Position numbers and translations under genes: made by a program | Notes under the pieces: model-generated | Seen by the model: the letters and a program-made list of their open reading frames with translations, nothing else | Told to the model about the DNA's origin: nothing | The model's database searches: none | Shown here: piece after piece, positions 9,801-24,287 of the stretch | Position numbering within the stretch: the first letter of the stretch is position 1 | Layout: the number at the start of each line of letters is the position of its first letter | Origin: Bactericera cockerelli | Lineage: Eukaryota > Arthropoda > Insecta > Hemiptera > Triozidae | Assembly (NCBI GenBank): GCA_024516035.1 | Contig: CM044961.1 | Span: 31,915,051-31,979,050 of the forward strand | DNA: 64,000 nucleotides | Direction of reading: 5' to 3'

Positions 9801-12800
9801 GAAGTAAAATAATTCGATTGGGTATCAATATCCTGAAAAAAAACAGCTTTGATTCAATAGAAATGGGACCAATAATGTTCACCCAGTCTGGTTTGAGCTG
9901 AAAATGTCAAAAGAAGCAAAAGCTTTTCCATTGCGAAATTCGAAGATAATAACTAAAACATCGAGCAATTTTGCTTATGAGCAGAAGCAAACTTTTGAGA
10001 GCAAAACGAATGGTTAGGAGTACAAAAAAGAGCGATTCTTTGTTCTTCTACTTTTTCCTGCAGACCTTTTGCTTCTTGGTTTTGCTCACGAGTAATGTCT
10101 TCATTTTTACAAATACCCTCCAATGTCTGAATTGTCCAATCCATTCACAACTTCTCAGACATACTGTGTCGACGCCCAAGTGGCGGACTCGGCTTGCACC
10201 TCCACCGCCTACACCAATGGCGTCAAGGCGTCCATTGGCACCATGGGCCTCAACGCCAAAGTGGCGATGAACGATTGTCATGCGTCCAAAAATGAGTCCA
10301 CTCACACCCAGAGCATTCTGGAATGGGCGATGGCGGAGGGCAAATCTACAGGTGAGAAGTCTGGCATCCTTCATGTTGTATTGTCTCTGTAGCAATTAAT
10401 TGCGATTAATTTAATGTAGCTAGATGTGTATAGCGTGATTTCGGGGAGCGGCACCTGATTTTAGACCCATCCGCCATGTTGTATTCTATTGTTGTATTCT
10501 CTGTTAAAGATTCGATTTTTATCAAACCAACAAAGGCAATGAAGAGGCAATGAATGAAACCAATAAAAATGAAGAGGATTCTTTTGAGTCTTTAGTTCTA
10601 AGCAGGCAGTATAGTCTGGCATCCTTCATAGTAGGTATACTGTCTATTGAAGTTTAAATTTTTATCAAACCAACATAGGCAATGAAGATGCAACAAAGGC
10701 AATGAAAGAAACCAATAAAAATGAAGAGGATTCTTTTGAGTCTTTAGTCCTAAGCAGGCAGTATAGTCTGGCATCCTTCATATTATACTGTCTGTTGAAG
10801 TTTAAATTTTAATCAAACCAATAAATGTATATCATCTCCCTTGTCTTTATCTAATATTAGCTTATGTTGCTATTGGGGTTTTCATCAAACCAATAAAGTC
10901 AGTAAATGTAGAGGATTCTTTAGAGTTTTTAGTCCTATACGAAGGTAGTATAAAATTGTAATTGTAATTGAAAAAAAAACCCCTGTCTGGAATGACCTAC
11001 GGTCGAATTATAAAACAGGATTAGTAAGATAAGTTAGATAAGCCACACCCTCCTTCAAGTCCGAGTTTCAACCAATCACAGCGCACTATAACCGGTTTAG
11101 GGACAGTTGCTGGAGTGCATAATTTCACTAACAGGCTCATTAAGCATGTCCATCAGCCATTTCATTGTGCATAAAGTTGATTGATTTAATCTGTTCATTA
11201 GAGACTATGTACTTGGGCAAGTCTGAATTATTTTAAGTTTAATCCTGACAAAACTTCGACTTAGATATTAAAGAGGCGTTAAAAAAACTTTAAAGCTCCA
11301 CTATGTGTCTATCTGATGGTTTGGAAGGCGGTGAGAAGTAGTGAGAACAATGACGAAAACCTTGAACAAGCTGAATTTTATTATTTTATTTAAAATTCAG
11401 CAAGTAAAATATTATTTTTCAAAAGACAAGTGATTAGTTTCACTACTACCTATTATTTATATGCATATTTTATTCTAAAATGTAAATAATGAAATAAAAT
11501 TTAATGTCTCTATGGAATGGCTTTGCCGACAGATGATAAAAAAAGAGAAAAAAAAAGCTTCACTAAGGTACCTAAACTAAAAATTTGTGATAGGCTCTAT
11601 ATCCGTCCCGGTAGCTCAGTGGTAAAGGCGGTACTCTGTGAATCCAGAGATTCCAGAGGTCACGGGTTCGAAACCCAGCCGGGCGTGACAAGTTATCCTC
11701 CCAATAGGAATTTTTCCACATAACAATACGTCTTGGGCTTACTGCTGGAATTATGGGACTAAATAGTCCTAATCGGGCAGTATAAATAAGGCGATATTAT
11801 TATTATATAAAAGGGGTCTAGTAAAATTAGTACTTCCATAGTTGCAGTGAGCGGATGTGTTATCTATCGTGAAGGAAGGTACTTCAAGTTTATTATTCTC
11901 GGAGCTATTTATTATTCCGGACACGGAAAGTAAGTAAGTATTCTCGGAGCTATGTAATAATTATGTATGAAAATGACTGTTTGAAATAATGAGAGAAACT
12001 CTGTTATTTTTAAAGTAGGTGCCTATAAGTAGAACAGAGATTATTTGTCAAGTACCTTGGAGTGAAAAAGATAACAAGAAATAATCTTTAATTTCCTGCT
12101 ATAGTATTTATTCTAGCACTGGTAATAGTACTGCTACTGATGTTGTTTGGCGGTAGCCGATTATTCAATTGAAATTTTAAATCGTAGTATTACCGAACGG
12201 TTTATTTTATAATACTTATATCTTTTTTTACTTTCCTTGTCCTTAAACAAGGAAAATGTCGTATTATTTTGTCTTTAAATGCTTTTAAAGTTGTCTATTA
12301 TCTTTAGAGTTAGAAATACAAGCACTTCATGCTCGAGAAACTTACTTGGAGCTGTATTCCAGTTTCGTCATCAAAACAGTTAAATACCTACTCGTAGAAA
12401 ATTAGGTGACACCTGGGTAATAAATAAACTGCACGTTATATGCTTACTGTATAGCTGTGTAAGCTGTGGATGGTAAAACCCCGATCTGGAATAACCTAGC
12501 TATTAAAGAGATGTTCAGAGAACAAAAAATCTATAAAAATGAGATATTGCAGGCCACATTGATTAGTCGTTGTGGTTATACATATGATAACCTCAGTAGC
12601 TCAATCGATAAGGCGGCGGACTTGTAACATGGAGGTCGGTGGTTCGAGTCCCAAGTTAAGCATACATTTAGTAAGGTGAGTTTGATTAATTGTGACATCA
12701 CATCGTGATTAACACAAATATGAAAACTTTTTTTTTAGTACTAGGCTTGTAACCAAGTCTATATTTAACCATTTCCTTTCCTCCCATTTGTAGGCGTGGT

Positions 12801-15800
12801 CACGACGGCCAGGATAACGCACGCCTCCCCGGGTGGGACTTACGCCCACACTGCCAACAGGAACTGGGAGTGTGACACGGACAAACCCGCCCACGTGGAC
12901 TGTGACGACATTGCGAAACAGTTGGTCAAGAGTAAGCCTGGCAACAAAATCAACGTGCTCATGGGAGGTGGACTGTCCAGGTTCTTGTTGAAAACAAGTG
13001 GTAAGAATCATATCATTACTAGCCGCATTGTAGCCAGATCAGCGGCAGTTGAAGGTTTATCGAGGCATGACTGACTTTTAATATACTGATTACAAGTCAG
13101 TCATGCCATGTTTATAAATCAGTATAAACAGAAGAGTGAAAAGTTGTACTAGATGTACATGAATATCAGAGAAGATTGTACATGAATAAATATTTGTAAT
13201 GTAAAATTACAAATATTTTTGTTACAAATATTTTTGAACAAATTCAGCGGCTTGATAGTAAAAAAAGGTCGAACTTCATTACCTAACGTCCAGATTTGAG
13301 AGTGAAAAAAATCATAATTTTTTTTTTAAAATGGATATTTTGGATAGCGCAAAACCACATTGAGCCTGTCATTGGTAACCATGCCAAGTGTCAGGTTAAT
13401 CCGACTTTTGTTTCTCGAGTTAAAGAATGACAAACATACACACGCACACAAACGAATCATTTTATAACATAAGATAGCCATTTACCTGATTTGTCAGGAG
13501 AAGTTGTATTTACCATGAGAAGAATGTTTGAGAGATATCGTGCGGGATATTCATGCTACTTTCATAGATTTAGTCCTCCATGACAAAGCGCGGTCCAGAA
13601 ACTGACGCTTCTCATGAAGGGGATAGATTTCTGGACATATTGGATATAGATTTGGATAACCTCTCCAAACTAGCCCAGATGGGCTTTCAATGTCACACGA
13701 CTAGGGAATAGGATGAGAGAATATTTATTATTTATTGACAATAAGTCTGACATCAAGACGGACCCCAACAGCGTAAATCGTTGACATCGTTGACACAAGG
13801 CAAGGGAGATATTTATAATAAGACTGACATCAATGAATGGAATAGTCTGTCATTAAAACAACAATTGCGAAATTCTCCCTTCATAATGATCAGTATAAAC
13901 GAAAAAAAACTGCTATTGATTACTTTCCTATATTTCCAGGTGGCAAAAGACAAGACGAAGACTTGCTCGATGCTTATGTAGCAAACAGAAAAGCTCACAA
14001 TGAGACCTTCAAAAAAGTCCATACCAGACAAGATCTACTCAGTATCAACGCCAGTGAGACAGACTTTATTCTTGGGCTGTTTAGTGCTGAACACTTGTCG
14101 TATGAGCTGGATAAGCCCAAGAGCATGGTGCCAATTGAGCCTACTTTGACGGAAATGACGAAGAAATCTATCGAAATTCTCAAGAAGAACAAGAAGGGCT
14201 TCTATTTGTTTGTTGAAGGTGAGAGCCTCAATCCTTCATTCTTTTTTTAAAGTGAGTAATTGGATTTTTTTTTTTTTTTTACTTTATTTTTATAATGAAT
14301 ATTTTAGGGCGGAATTAATAGACAACATCAATAACTTAAGTCGTTGGTAAGTGTCGGTTTTCCCTATCTTACACAGTACGCCATCCGTGACTTAGCGCCA
14401 CAGAGGTTTTACAATAACGACTATTAGTTCCGCCCTTAGAGTCTTTTTTATTTCGTAGCCAAGAAACAATAGCTATACTGTTGTAAACGCTAGTGGTCTG
14501 TTTTTTGGCTTGACCATAATGTAGTATGCCTCCCTTCTGTTGGACAAGAAGTGACACAATACTTCCAATTTACGTGCTGGGTCAATACGAGCTCACCGGA
14601 AGGTATCCCTTACAATAAACTGTAATCAAAATTTGAGAATTTCTTGTCGGCTCTGGTGATCGAACATGGATCCTTCGGCATGGCAAGCACTAAACTAAAT
14701 GACTTACCACTAAGCTAAATCGCAATGTGGTAGAGCTTCTTCTTCAACTCTTGTTGGACGGTTCGCAATGGAGTTTTAGCCATAACCTTTATTTTTTTTC
14801 TTCTATTCTATTGTATTTTAATTTGTAATTATTTGTATTGTTATATTTATAATTATGTCCTATTAATAAAGTGTAAATAAATAAATAAACCTTCTGACAC
14901 CAGCCTACATTTTCCAATGTATTCTCGTGCACTGGTAGTCAAGTGGTTAACGCGCTAGTCTGGTAATCCAGGTAGCGTAGGGATCCATTGGTTCGAATCC
15001 CACAAAGTGCATGGATTTTTTCGCATTAATCTGAGTTTGTGACCACATACTCATAAGACTCTGAGGGTTAGGTGGTAGAAAATGCTTTCCGAACCTCGCA
15101 TGGTGGTTACCTTTCACTAAAGAGTTTTATTCATTATTATACTCGCGGGTTAGGTGATAGAAAATGTTTTCCTAACCTCGCCTGGTAGTCACCTTCTACT
15201 AAAAAGCGTTATTATTATTATACTCGCGGGATTTCAGGTGGTAAAATCGACATGGCTCACCACGACAACAAAGTCAAGAAGACCATGGCGGAGACCATTG
15301 AGTTTGACAATGCCATCAAGGCGGCCTTTGCCATGACGAATCCCGAGGAGACCTTGATTGTGGTGACGGCAGACCATTCGCATACGTTCACCATTGCAGG
15401 CTACTCCAGCCGGTAAGTCCAACCAACCAACAACAGTCTGTCCCTATAGCTAAATGGTAAAGGCGGTTGCAGGCTACTCCAGCCGGTAAGTCCAACCAAC
15501 CAACAACAGTCTGTCCCGGTCGGTAGCTCAGTGGTAAAGGCGGCACTCTGTGAATCCAGAGATACCAGAGGTCGTGGGTTGGAAGCCCAGCCGGGACATC
15601 ACAAGTTATCTTCCGATTTGGGATTTTTACCATATAATAATATGTCTTGGGCTTACTCCTGTAATAATGGGACTCAATAGTCCTAATCGGGCAGTAGAAA
15701 TAAGACGATATTATTATTATTAAAAAAAACAACAGCACGAGCCATTTTTTCAATTAAATTTGCCATAGGATTCTGGCTGGGGGACAATAAACAGGGAGTA

Positions 15801-18800
15801 GACCAGCATTGGCTTGATTCTGGGGGTCCTTGTCAATTATTAGCCTCCTTGTAAAGACAGTGGTAGAAGTGGTGAGTCATTCTCCAACTGTCTGGCTATC
15901 ATCGTTCACGATGACGCCACCCTATGATGATGATGATGATAGGAGACTTTTTATTTAAAATATTCGATGCTGAGTCACCTTGACCTAGCGGTAGAATGCT
16001 CACCTTACACTCCAGGTGACCTGGGTTCGAATCCCGGCGGGGTCTTTGGAAGTCGGAGCCTACCGTAGCCTCGTGAGGACAATTGCGGTAGCTGTAGATT
16101 GGGCAAAGACCAATGGCGGCATTACGAGACTGATATTGATATACGAGTATGAGGTTGGTTGGAAGTTAATAATTAGCATTAGTTCTCGTAATGTCAATGT
16201 TACCCACAAAAAATTGTGACATAATACCACAAATATCTAGCTCTTTATCTTGTATATCAGTAGTCACCGTGCCCGAGTGAGTTAGCGCGCTAGGCATTGC
16301 ACGCACGGTGACCTGGGTTCGAGCCCCAGCGGGGCAGGATTTTTTCTGCTCTATACTTGGGTGCTCGGGGTCCACTCATACCTCGTGAGGAAAAATGAGT
16401 AGCTGCTTTAATGTTAGCAGCGACCAGTCGCGGAATTATAGACAATAATAAGATTTTCTTAGGATATTAAAGATACGGGCGTCGGGCAAGTCCTATAATA
16501 CTTCTGCGCTGCTCACTAAAATTATGATAAAATAACACAAAGAAACACATTATTATTATATAATATGATTATTATTTTCTCTTATATCCCGGATGAGGCA
16601 CGGTTTCACCTTATCTTCGTGGCAATTTACTTTAACATATTTTGTCGTATTTAATTATTTTAAATATCTTGATTAAGGGTTGGGTGGAAGAGATTGCCAA
16701 AGGCAATAAACCCGCCCTTTAGTTAGGACATATATTATGTATATATTTTTTTTTTCTTTAATTTTTTCTTCTCTTATATTGTATATTAATTTGTAATTAT
16801 CTCTGTTGTATACCTAGGTATAATATGTCCAATTATTAGAGTTTAAATAAATAAATGTCTGTGTTGGGCTGGTTTTCTCACTTATGCTTCAACTCCACAT
16901 AAAATTTCAGGGGCAAAAATATCCTCGGAACATCTACTTTCGGAAGAGAGCCACTCTTGGGGTTGGACAAGCTGCCCTATCTCACTCTAGGGTACAACAA
17001 CGGGCCTGGCTTTGTTCAACCAGACAAGAATGGATATCGGCCCAATGTTTATAACGCTGATACAAGTAAGTTTTGGATAATAATGATGACACTCTTCAGT
17101 AGAAGGTAACCACCAGGTTAATGTTCGAAGCATTTTCTACCACCTAACCCTCAGACCTCAGAGTCTTATTAATACTTATTATTATGTGATCACAAACTCA
17201 AAAATTAGTCAAGATATGGCCAATCCTAATGACTATAATAACACTCTTTCGTGGAAGGTATACACCAGGTTAATGTTTAAAGAATTTTCTACCACCTAAC
17301 CCTGAGAGTCTTATTATTACCTATAGATGTGGTCACAAACTCAAAAATTAGTCTGTTCCAGAATAGGCATGGACTTTCATTTAAAATCCTTGCTAAACGG
17401 TAATTTATTTATGTAAACAAAAAACATTTTATCAAAAAATGCTCAAACATAGCTATAATGCTACATAGGTACATAATTTGTAGCTGTTAACGTATGAAAA
17501 ATTGGCCATTGTGTATAATTCTTACCATTTTTGTAAGCGTAGGATGGTAAAGTTGGCAAAGATAAAGTTAATACTTGGAGACTTGTCAATTATTCATACC
17601 TGAAATCAAGAAGATATTATTTATTTAGTTCATAACTATGTTTTTTATAGCCTGAGCTACAAATAGGATCTTAGGAGTTTAATAAATAACTTTTTTTTAA
17701 TGAATATTTTTATTTAAAGAGAGGTCTGTAACATTCAGAGTCCTTGCCCCAAATATAATGTTCAATGTGTATAGTGTATAGTCTGTATAGTATTAGTGTG
17801 CACTATTGAATGAAAATAGTTTTATAAGAAATTAATGTAGGGATGAAAAATAGACAGATAAAGTTCCTGAAATAATAATATTATCTATCACGAATTGCCA
17901 GCTTCGTGGCGTAACGGCTATGACTACTGCCCGTAGTCCAGAGATCCTGAGTTAGATTCCAGGTTGGAGCAGACTTTTCACACAGAAAATTCTATTCTCT
18001 CCGAACACGTGAGTCTGGCATTTCAGGCCCTACTAATGCTGGGTGAGGTTAATGTGGGACGTGGGTAGCTGGTACGATTCCCAGCGAATGAAGGGTAAAA
18101 CCCCCGTCTTATTTAGCACATTAAATCAAATAGAACCGTTGGCGTTAGGAAGGGCATCCAGCCGTAAAATATGTACCACAACCAACCAAACTCAACCAGG
18201 AGGTTGAACAGTGCCGACCCCAAGTAGTAGGTTTGTGAAAAGGCAAAAAAATTACCTATCATTAATAAATAAATGAAAATCAATTAAGTACAACTTAAAA
18301 TTAAAACGACTAAAATTAATTACGTAGTGTGATAATTAGGTAGTTCTAGTACCTCGGTATAGTATAGAGTCGTAAAATTATGTATTTTGAAGTTAATTCG
18401 GTAGTTCATAAATTAAATTTGGTCGGTCGCATTTTCAAGAGCAGAGTGGCGCAGTGGAAGCGTGCTGGGCCCATAACCCAGAGGTCCGTGGATCGAAACC
18501 ACGCTCTGCTATATTTTTTAAAAAAATTCAAATTTAAGAAAAATATCATTTTTTAGAGACAGAGGCGTGTTAATAAAATATTCTCTTTTTCTCCAATGGA
18601 AAAGTCGTCAGTTTAATATTATTATTGAGTTATTTATTTAGAATTCCTCAAGGGTCATGCCACGCCACCGCCGCAGCCTTATCGAATTGTAACAAGAAAG
18701 TAGGGGGGGGGGGGGGGGGAGATAGGGTAAGATGAGATAGAAATACCAAGAGAATGGAAGAGAGAGAGAAAGAAAGAGAGAGAAAGGGAAGGAGAGAGAG

Positions 18801-18824
18801 AGAAAAAGAGAGAGAAAAGGGAAG

Positions 18825-18883
<59 letters not shown>

Positions 18884-20498
18884 AAGAGAAATAATAATAA
18901 TAATAATAACTCTTTATTGACAAGAATAATATTGACAAAGGGCGTGATTATTGCCTGAGGCAATCTCTGCCATCAAACCCATTATGGGGATAGTAATAAT
19001 AATTCCGTGTCTGTGAGGTAGGTATTGATACCTCCTAGATCACGGTGGTGAGAGGATTATATGGACGTTCAGATCCAATTTCTAGGCTCCTTTCATGTCC
19101 ATTGATTCTATTTGATTTTAACGTCCTATCTTGATAGAGTGAAAGAGAGAGATAGAGAGAAAGAGAGAGAGAGAGGAATATAAGAAAAAGAAAGGGATGG
19201 AGATATAAGGTGAATAAAAGAGAGAGAAAGAGTTAGAAGGATATAACGTGAATAAATGAGAGAGAGAGAGAGAGAGTTAGAGAGATAGATAGTGGGAGAA
19301 ATGGTGATCGACATAAAGAGAGAGAGAGAGAGAGAGAGGAATATAATGGGAATATAAGAAAAAGGAAGGGATGAAGATACAAGGTAAATGAAAGAGAGAA
19401 AAAGAGATAGAAGGATCGATAGTGGGAGAAATAGAGATCGAAAGGAAGAGAGAGTGAGAGGGCAGGTTAGAGAGGGAGGGAAAAAGGTATTAGGTAGGAT
19501 GGGTGAGAAAAGAGTATTAGGTGGGAGAAGGGTATTAGGTAGGATTGGTGGGAAAGCTCATTGATGAGCATGATATGCTGGTGACAGTTTCCTAATCATT
19601 CCTCAGTTACCGGTAAAAAGAAAAATAAACTGGTAAATGAGGTTATTATTGAAAATATAGGTATGTTTTCGTAAAGGTATATGGAAGAAATGTACGTATT
19701 ACATGTTTTTTTGTGTGGATAGATTAGATTTGTTGAAAATTATATCGAATAAATATATAGATTGGTAAATAATAATCATGTATATTTTACATTAAAAATT
19801 TGACACAAACGATCAAACTCAACCATGAGGTTGAACAATGTCGACTTAGGTAAGTTTGGTAAAAGGCAAAGTGAAGAAATGACATTTTTACTATTGGTAA
19901 GTAGGTAAGTACCTGCAGTCCTACATAGATCATACATAAGTCAGTAGGTACAGCTCAAAATATTAAATACATAGAAGTAAATAATCCTGGTGGGAGGAGG
20001 TACAAGATAAATGGAGCACATTCCGTAATTGAATTCCACTCCTGGAGACAGGATGGATAAATCCTTTACCTCACAAGCAGGATGATGAAGACACAGGAAT
20101 TGCTGTCACTTGGGGGAGGGGGGGGGGGGGTGTTATTTTTAAAAATAGGAACGTAAGGAAAGTTGTATGAATCAGGCGAGATTTTCAGTAAATGAGGTAG
20201 AAAACTTCGATTGCACGTCGAATACACCAGTTCTCATTCGGTCACTGAAATTAAGCAACGTCCAGCGAGACTAGGACTTATATAGGTGACCGGACTTGTA
20301 TAGGTGACCGCTATACTAAAAATTAAGAATTACAGAAAGAGAAAGAAAAAAGAAAAGAGAGAGAGAGAGAGAGAGAGAAAAAGAGAAAGAGAACGAGAAA
20401 GAGATTTGATCTAATTTGATATATTTTTATTTATAACAAATTTAAATTTACAAATAAAACATCTCCTATGCTGATATAAAATAACTTATGAGGAGATA

Positions 20499-20543
<45 letters not shown>

Positions 20544-23500
20544 TGAACGGGGGTTCCATTATACATTTTTACTTAACATTATATATTAAAAACTATATTA
20601 AAAAAAAAAAAAAAACTAAAATCCTAACTACCTTAACTGGTTAATATAATAGCTTAAAATAAAATAAGTTACTAGCATTAAATTTAAAATTAAAATTAAA
20701 GTTTAAATTTTAGGTGCTAAAGAGAATGGTAGCTTTCCTGATCTTGCTAGGTCCACTACCCTTCCCGGAGGATCCGAAAAGATATCCACGCCCCCATCAC
20801 TGGCTTCGTTCCACAATTTTTTAACTCTTACAATCGCTGTATGTTCATCTTTGTTGGTTCTGAATTTTTTAATGTAAAATATTTTCTTTTCACGTGTATT
20901 TCTAATTGGTACTCTGATGTTGGTAATTGGTAATTGGTAACTTGGTTCATATATAGAAAGAGAGAGAGAGAAAGAGGGATAGAGAGATAAAGAGAAAGAT
21001 AAAAAAGAGGATAGAGAGAGAGAAAAAGAGAGAGGGATAAAGTAGAGGATAGAGTGATAACGAGATAGATAAAGATGAGGATAGAGAGATAAAGAGAAAA
21101 AAGAAGAGGATAGAGATTTGATTTGATTTGATTTTGAACATTTCATTTATTTATATTTTTTTTTGTACATACAGAGTGTCCACTTTTAATGTGCGCCATA
21201 GGAAAAATACATGTAAAAACAGTTTTTCTTTTCTCAAAAGTCGCCATTAAGTATTTTAGTTAAACCAAATATGTTAACTCATGTATTTTTATCTGAAGAA
21301 TCCACTGGTGGTAATTTCATACACCTGGAACTTACAGTTAAAAAGTTAAGGGTTCGAAATCCGAGAAATGTGTTATGTTTGAAACTCAACATTTTTGTAC
21401 AAATGGATACTCTATTTTATGTATTTTTTCACGAGAAATTGATTGGTAATATTTTCAATTACCTGGGGTTTACAGTTAAAAAGTTCTGGGTTCAAAACCG
21501 AGTAATTGCGTTATGTTTGAAACGAAACCTTTTTGTACGTAACTGAATAAATACTCTATTTTATGTATTTTTTCACGAGAAATCGATTGGTGATATTTTT
21601 AAACACGTAATACTCACAGTAAAAAAGTTTCGGGTTCAAAACCCGAGAAATACCTGATTTATGAAATTTATTCATTCTGTTCTTTGTTGTCTGCATCACG
21701 GCAATAAAAATGATTGGCTCAAATAATATTTTTCACAAATTTCAATGGTGCTGGCCAAAATAATATCCAAAACAAAATGTCTTCTAGACAAAAGTATTAT
21801 CCCTGATTGATGCCTACCTTTTAGTTTTGTTTCTTCTGAGTTTGAGGATAGAAGTGAATTTTCATTAATTTTATTTTTATAAAATGTTGTCTTTACAGGA
21901 TAAAATTGGTTTGGTTAAACTGTATTATCAGGGTAACAGTGCTAGAAGGGCTCGTGATATTTGTTAGAACAGCATCCAAAATGTGCCTATTTCCTTCATT
22001 GTCAAGTCCTTAGGGCAGTGAATTTTTTTTGATAATGATGGTTCTCTCCATGACAAACGTGTCGCATCAACACATGTCCGAAGAGTTCCTTCTCAAAATG
22101 AGACCAACATTATCCTTGTGGAAAGGGATCCCTTTCTGAGTGTAAGAGAAATAAGTCGACAGCTCAACCTTAACAAGAGCACTCTGTTGTACTGTACATA
22201 AGACTCTGAAAAAACATCAGTATCGTAACTATCACTTCAGCAAACATCAGCAGTTATTGAAAGGTGATTATGAAAGAAGGATTCATTTTTGTTCTACATT
22301 GATGGACCTGATAAATGCTGACAGAAGACTGCTAGAAAATATTTGCTTTTCAGACGAATCTAGTTTCAATCTGACACAAGCTCCCAATTTTTAAAACTCA
22401 CGGATGTGGGCCAAAGAAAATCCTCTACTCTTGGTACAGCCTCATACTTAGTACCCACAAAAAGTAAACGTCTGGGCAGGAATAGTAGGACAACACATTG
22501 TTTTTTTTGCCGTGATTTTTTTTTTTTTTTGCCGTGATGCAGACAACAAAGAACAGAATGAATAAATTTCATAAACCAGGTATTTCTCGGGTTTTGAACC
22601 CGAAACTTTTTAACTGTGAGTATTACGTGTTTGAAAATATCACCAATCGATTTCTCGTGAAAAAATACATAAAATAGAGTATTTATTCAGTTATGTACAA
22701 AAGGTTTCGTTTCAAACATAACGCAATTACTCGGTTTCGAACCCAGAACTTTTTAACTGTAAACCCCAGGTAATTGAAAATATTACCAATCAATTTCTCG
22801 TGAAAAAAATACATAAAATAGAGTATCCATTTGTACAAAAATGTTGAGTTTCAAACATAACACATTTCTCGGATTTCGAACCCTTAACTTTTTAACTGTA
22901 AGTCCCAGGTGTATGAAATTACCACCAGTGGATTCTTCAGATAAAAATACATGAGTTAACATATTTGGTTTAACTAAAATACTTAATGGCGACTTTTGAG
23001 AAAAGAAAAACTATTTTTACGTGTATTTTTCCTATGGCGCACATTAAAAGTGGACACTCTGTATACAATATACATAAATAACATCCCCTAAGCTAATGCT
23101 AACTTTTTGGGGGAGAGATAAAGAGAAAGATAAAAAAGAGGATATAGAGAGAAAGAGAAAGAGAGAGGGATAAAGAGATAAAGAGAAAGATAAAGAAGAG
23201 AGAAAGAGAGATAAAGATCAAAGGAGAGGATACGCAGATAGAGAGAAGAAGAAAAAAGAGAAAGCATTCTAGTTTGGGACACAGAACACTCTTTTTCTTT
23301 AGTGAGATATTTGGAAACTTTAACACTTGAGAACCTTTTGACAAAATAGAAGTAATTCAATTCTTGTAGTAAAAGTTTCACTTGTAATTATTATTATTAT
23401 TGTTAATCTTGGTTTAACGTCGATTTCAACTGCATGTGGTCTTATCATTACGGGGGTGTTACCCTGTTTTACTTATCTAATTTATCCTATAAAATATATA

Positions 23501-24251
23501 AGACCTGTTTGACATAAAGGTATATTCTATTCTATTTTGTTATAAATTCAAGGTATATTCTGTAATAATTTCATAAAAAAATATAATTTGTTTCTCTCTA
23601 ATCTAGCTCTGGTAAAAATGAATAGATAAAAATATTTCACTTTCCCCCAATGTTTCGTCTTAAAAAGGTGTGACGGGTTAATCCAAGTTTCCTGGATCGA
23701 CAAAAAAGGTACCTCCCCAGGGAGATAGCTTTAAAAACCCCCGTAAGAAATCTATGAGATTTTCCAAATAATGTTTGTTTATTCTTGTCTTTCTTTACTC
23801 TTGTGCCTCTGCTGCGAGTTCTTTTTATCATTTCATCGTTCTCAGTGTAAATTTGTTTTTTTTTCTATTTGAAGAATTATTTGCACCCCTTTTTTTAAAG
23901 CTCTCTCTTTGTACTTTTACTTATCTACCTGCTTCGCTTTCTTTCTCCTTCTCTCTCTTTCTTTGATTCTTCTTGCCCTTTCTTTTTCTATATATTTTCC
24001 TTTCTTTCTTCTTATATAAATTATGTTTTTATTTCTTCTTTTCCTGCTTCAATTTCTTTCTTCATCTCTCTTTTTCTTTTGATTCTTATTCCCCACATTT
24101 TTCAATGTATTTTCCTTTCTTCTTTTCCTACTTCAATTTCTTTCTTTACCTCTCTTTTCCTACTGATTCTTACTCCCCATCTTTTTCTATTTATTTTGTT
24201 TTCTTCTTATTTTTTATGTTGATATTTTTCCTACTTAAGTTTCTTTCTCCA

Positions 24252-24287
<36 letters not shown>

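Noticed and set aside
10123..10392. ALP exon 4 extended as one 89-residue frame
   Set aside because: The frame runs past the exon into intron on both sides; splice sites at 10158/10159 and 10351/10352 fit the protein family and phase.
16260..16345. Functional tRNA (also at 18, 7988, 11605, 14937, 36415, 39483)
   Set aside because: Box A and B are present but most lack paired acceptor stems or normal anticodon arms, all are followed by repeat bodies and occur in several diverged copies; they are SINE heads.
20703..21146. 147-residue minus-strand frame as a host gene
   Set aside because: Half is low-complexity Ser/Leu from an AG tract; the rest at best resembles a LINE C-terminus.
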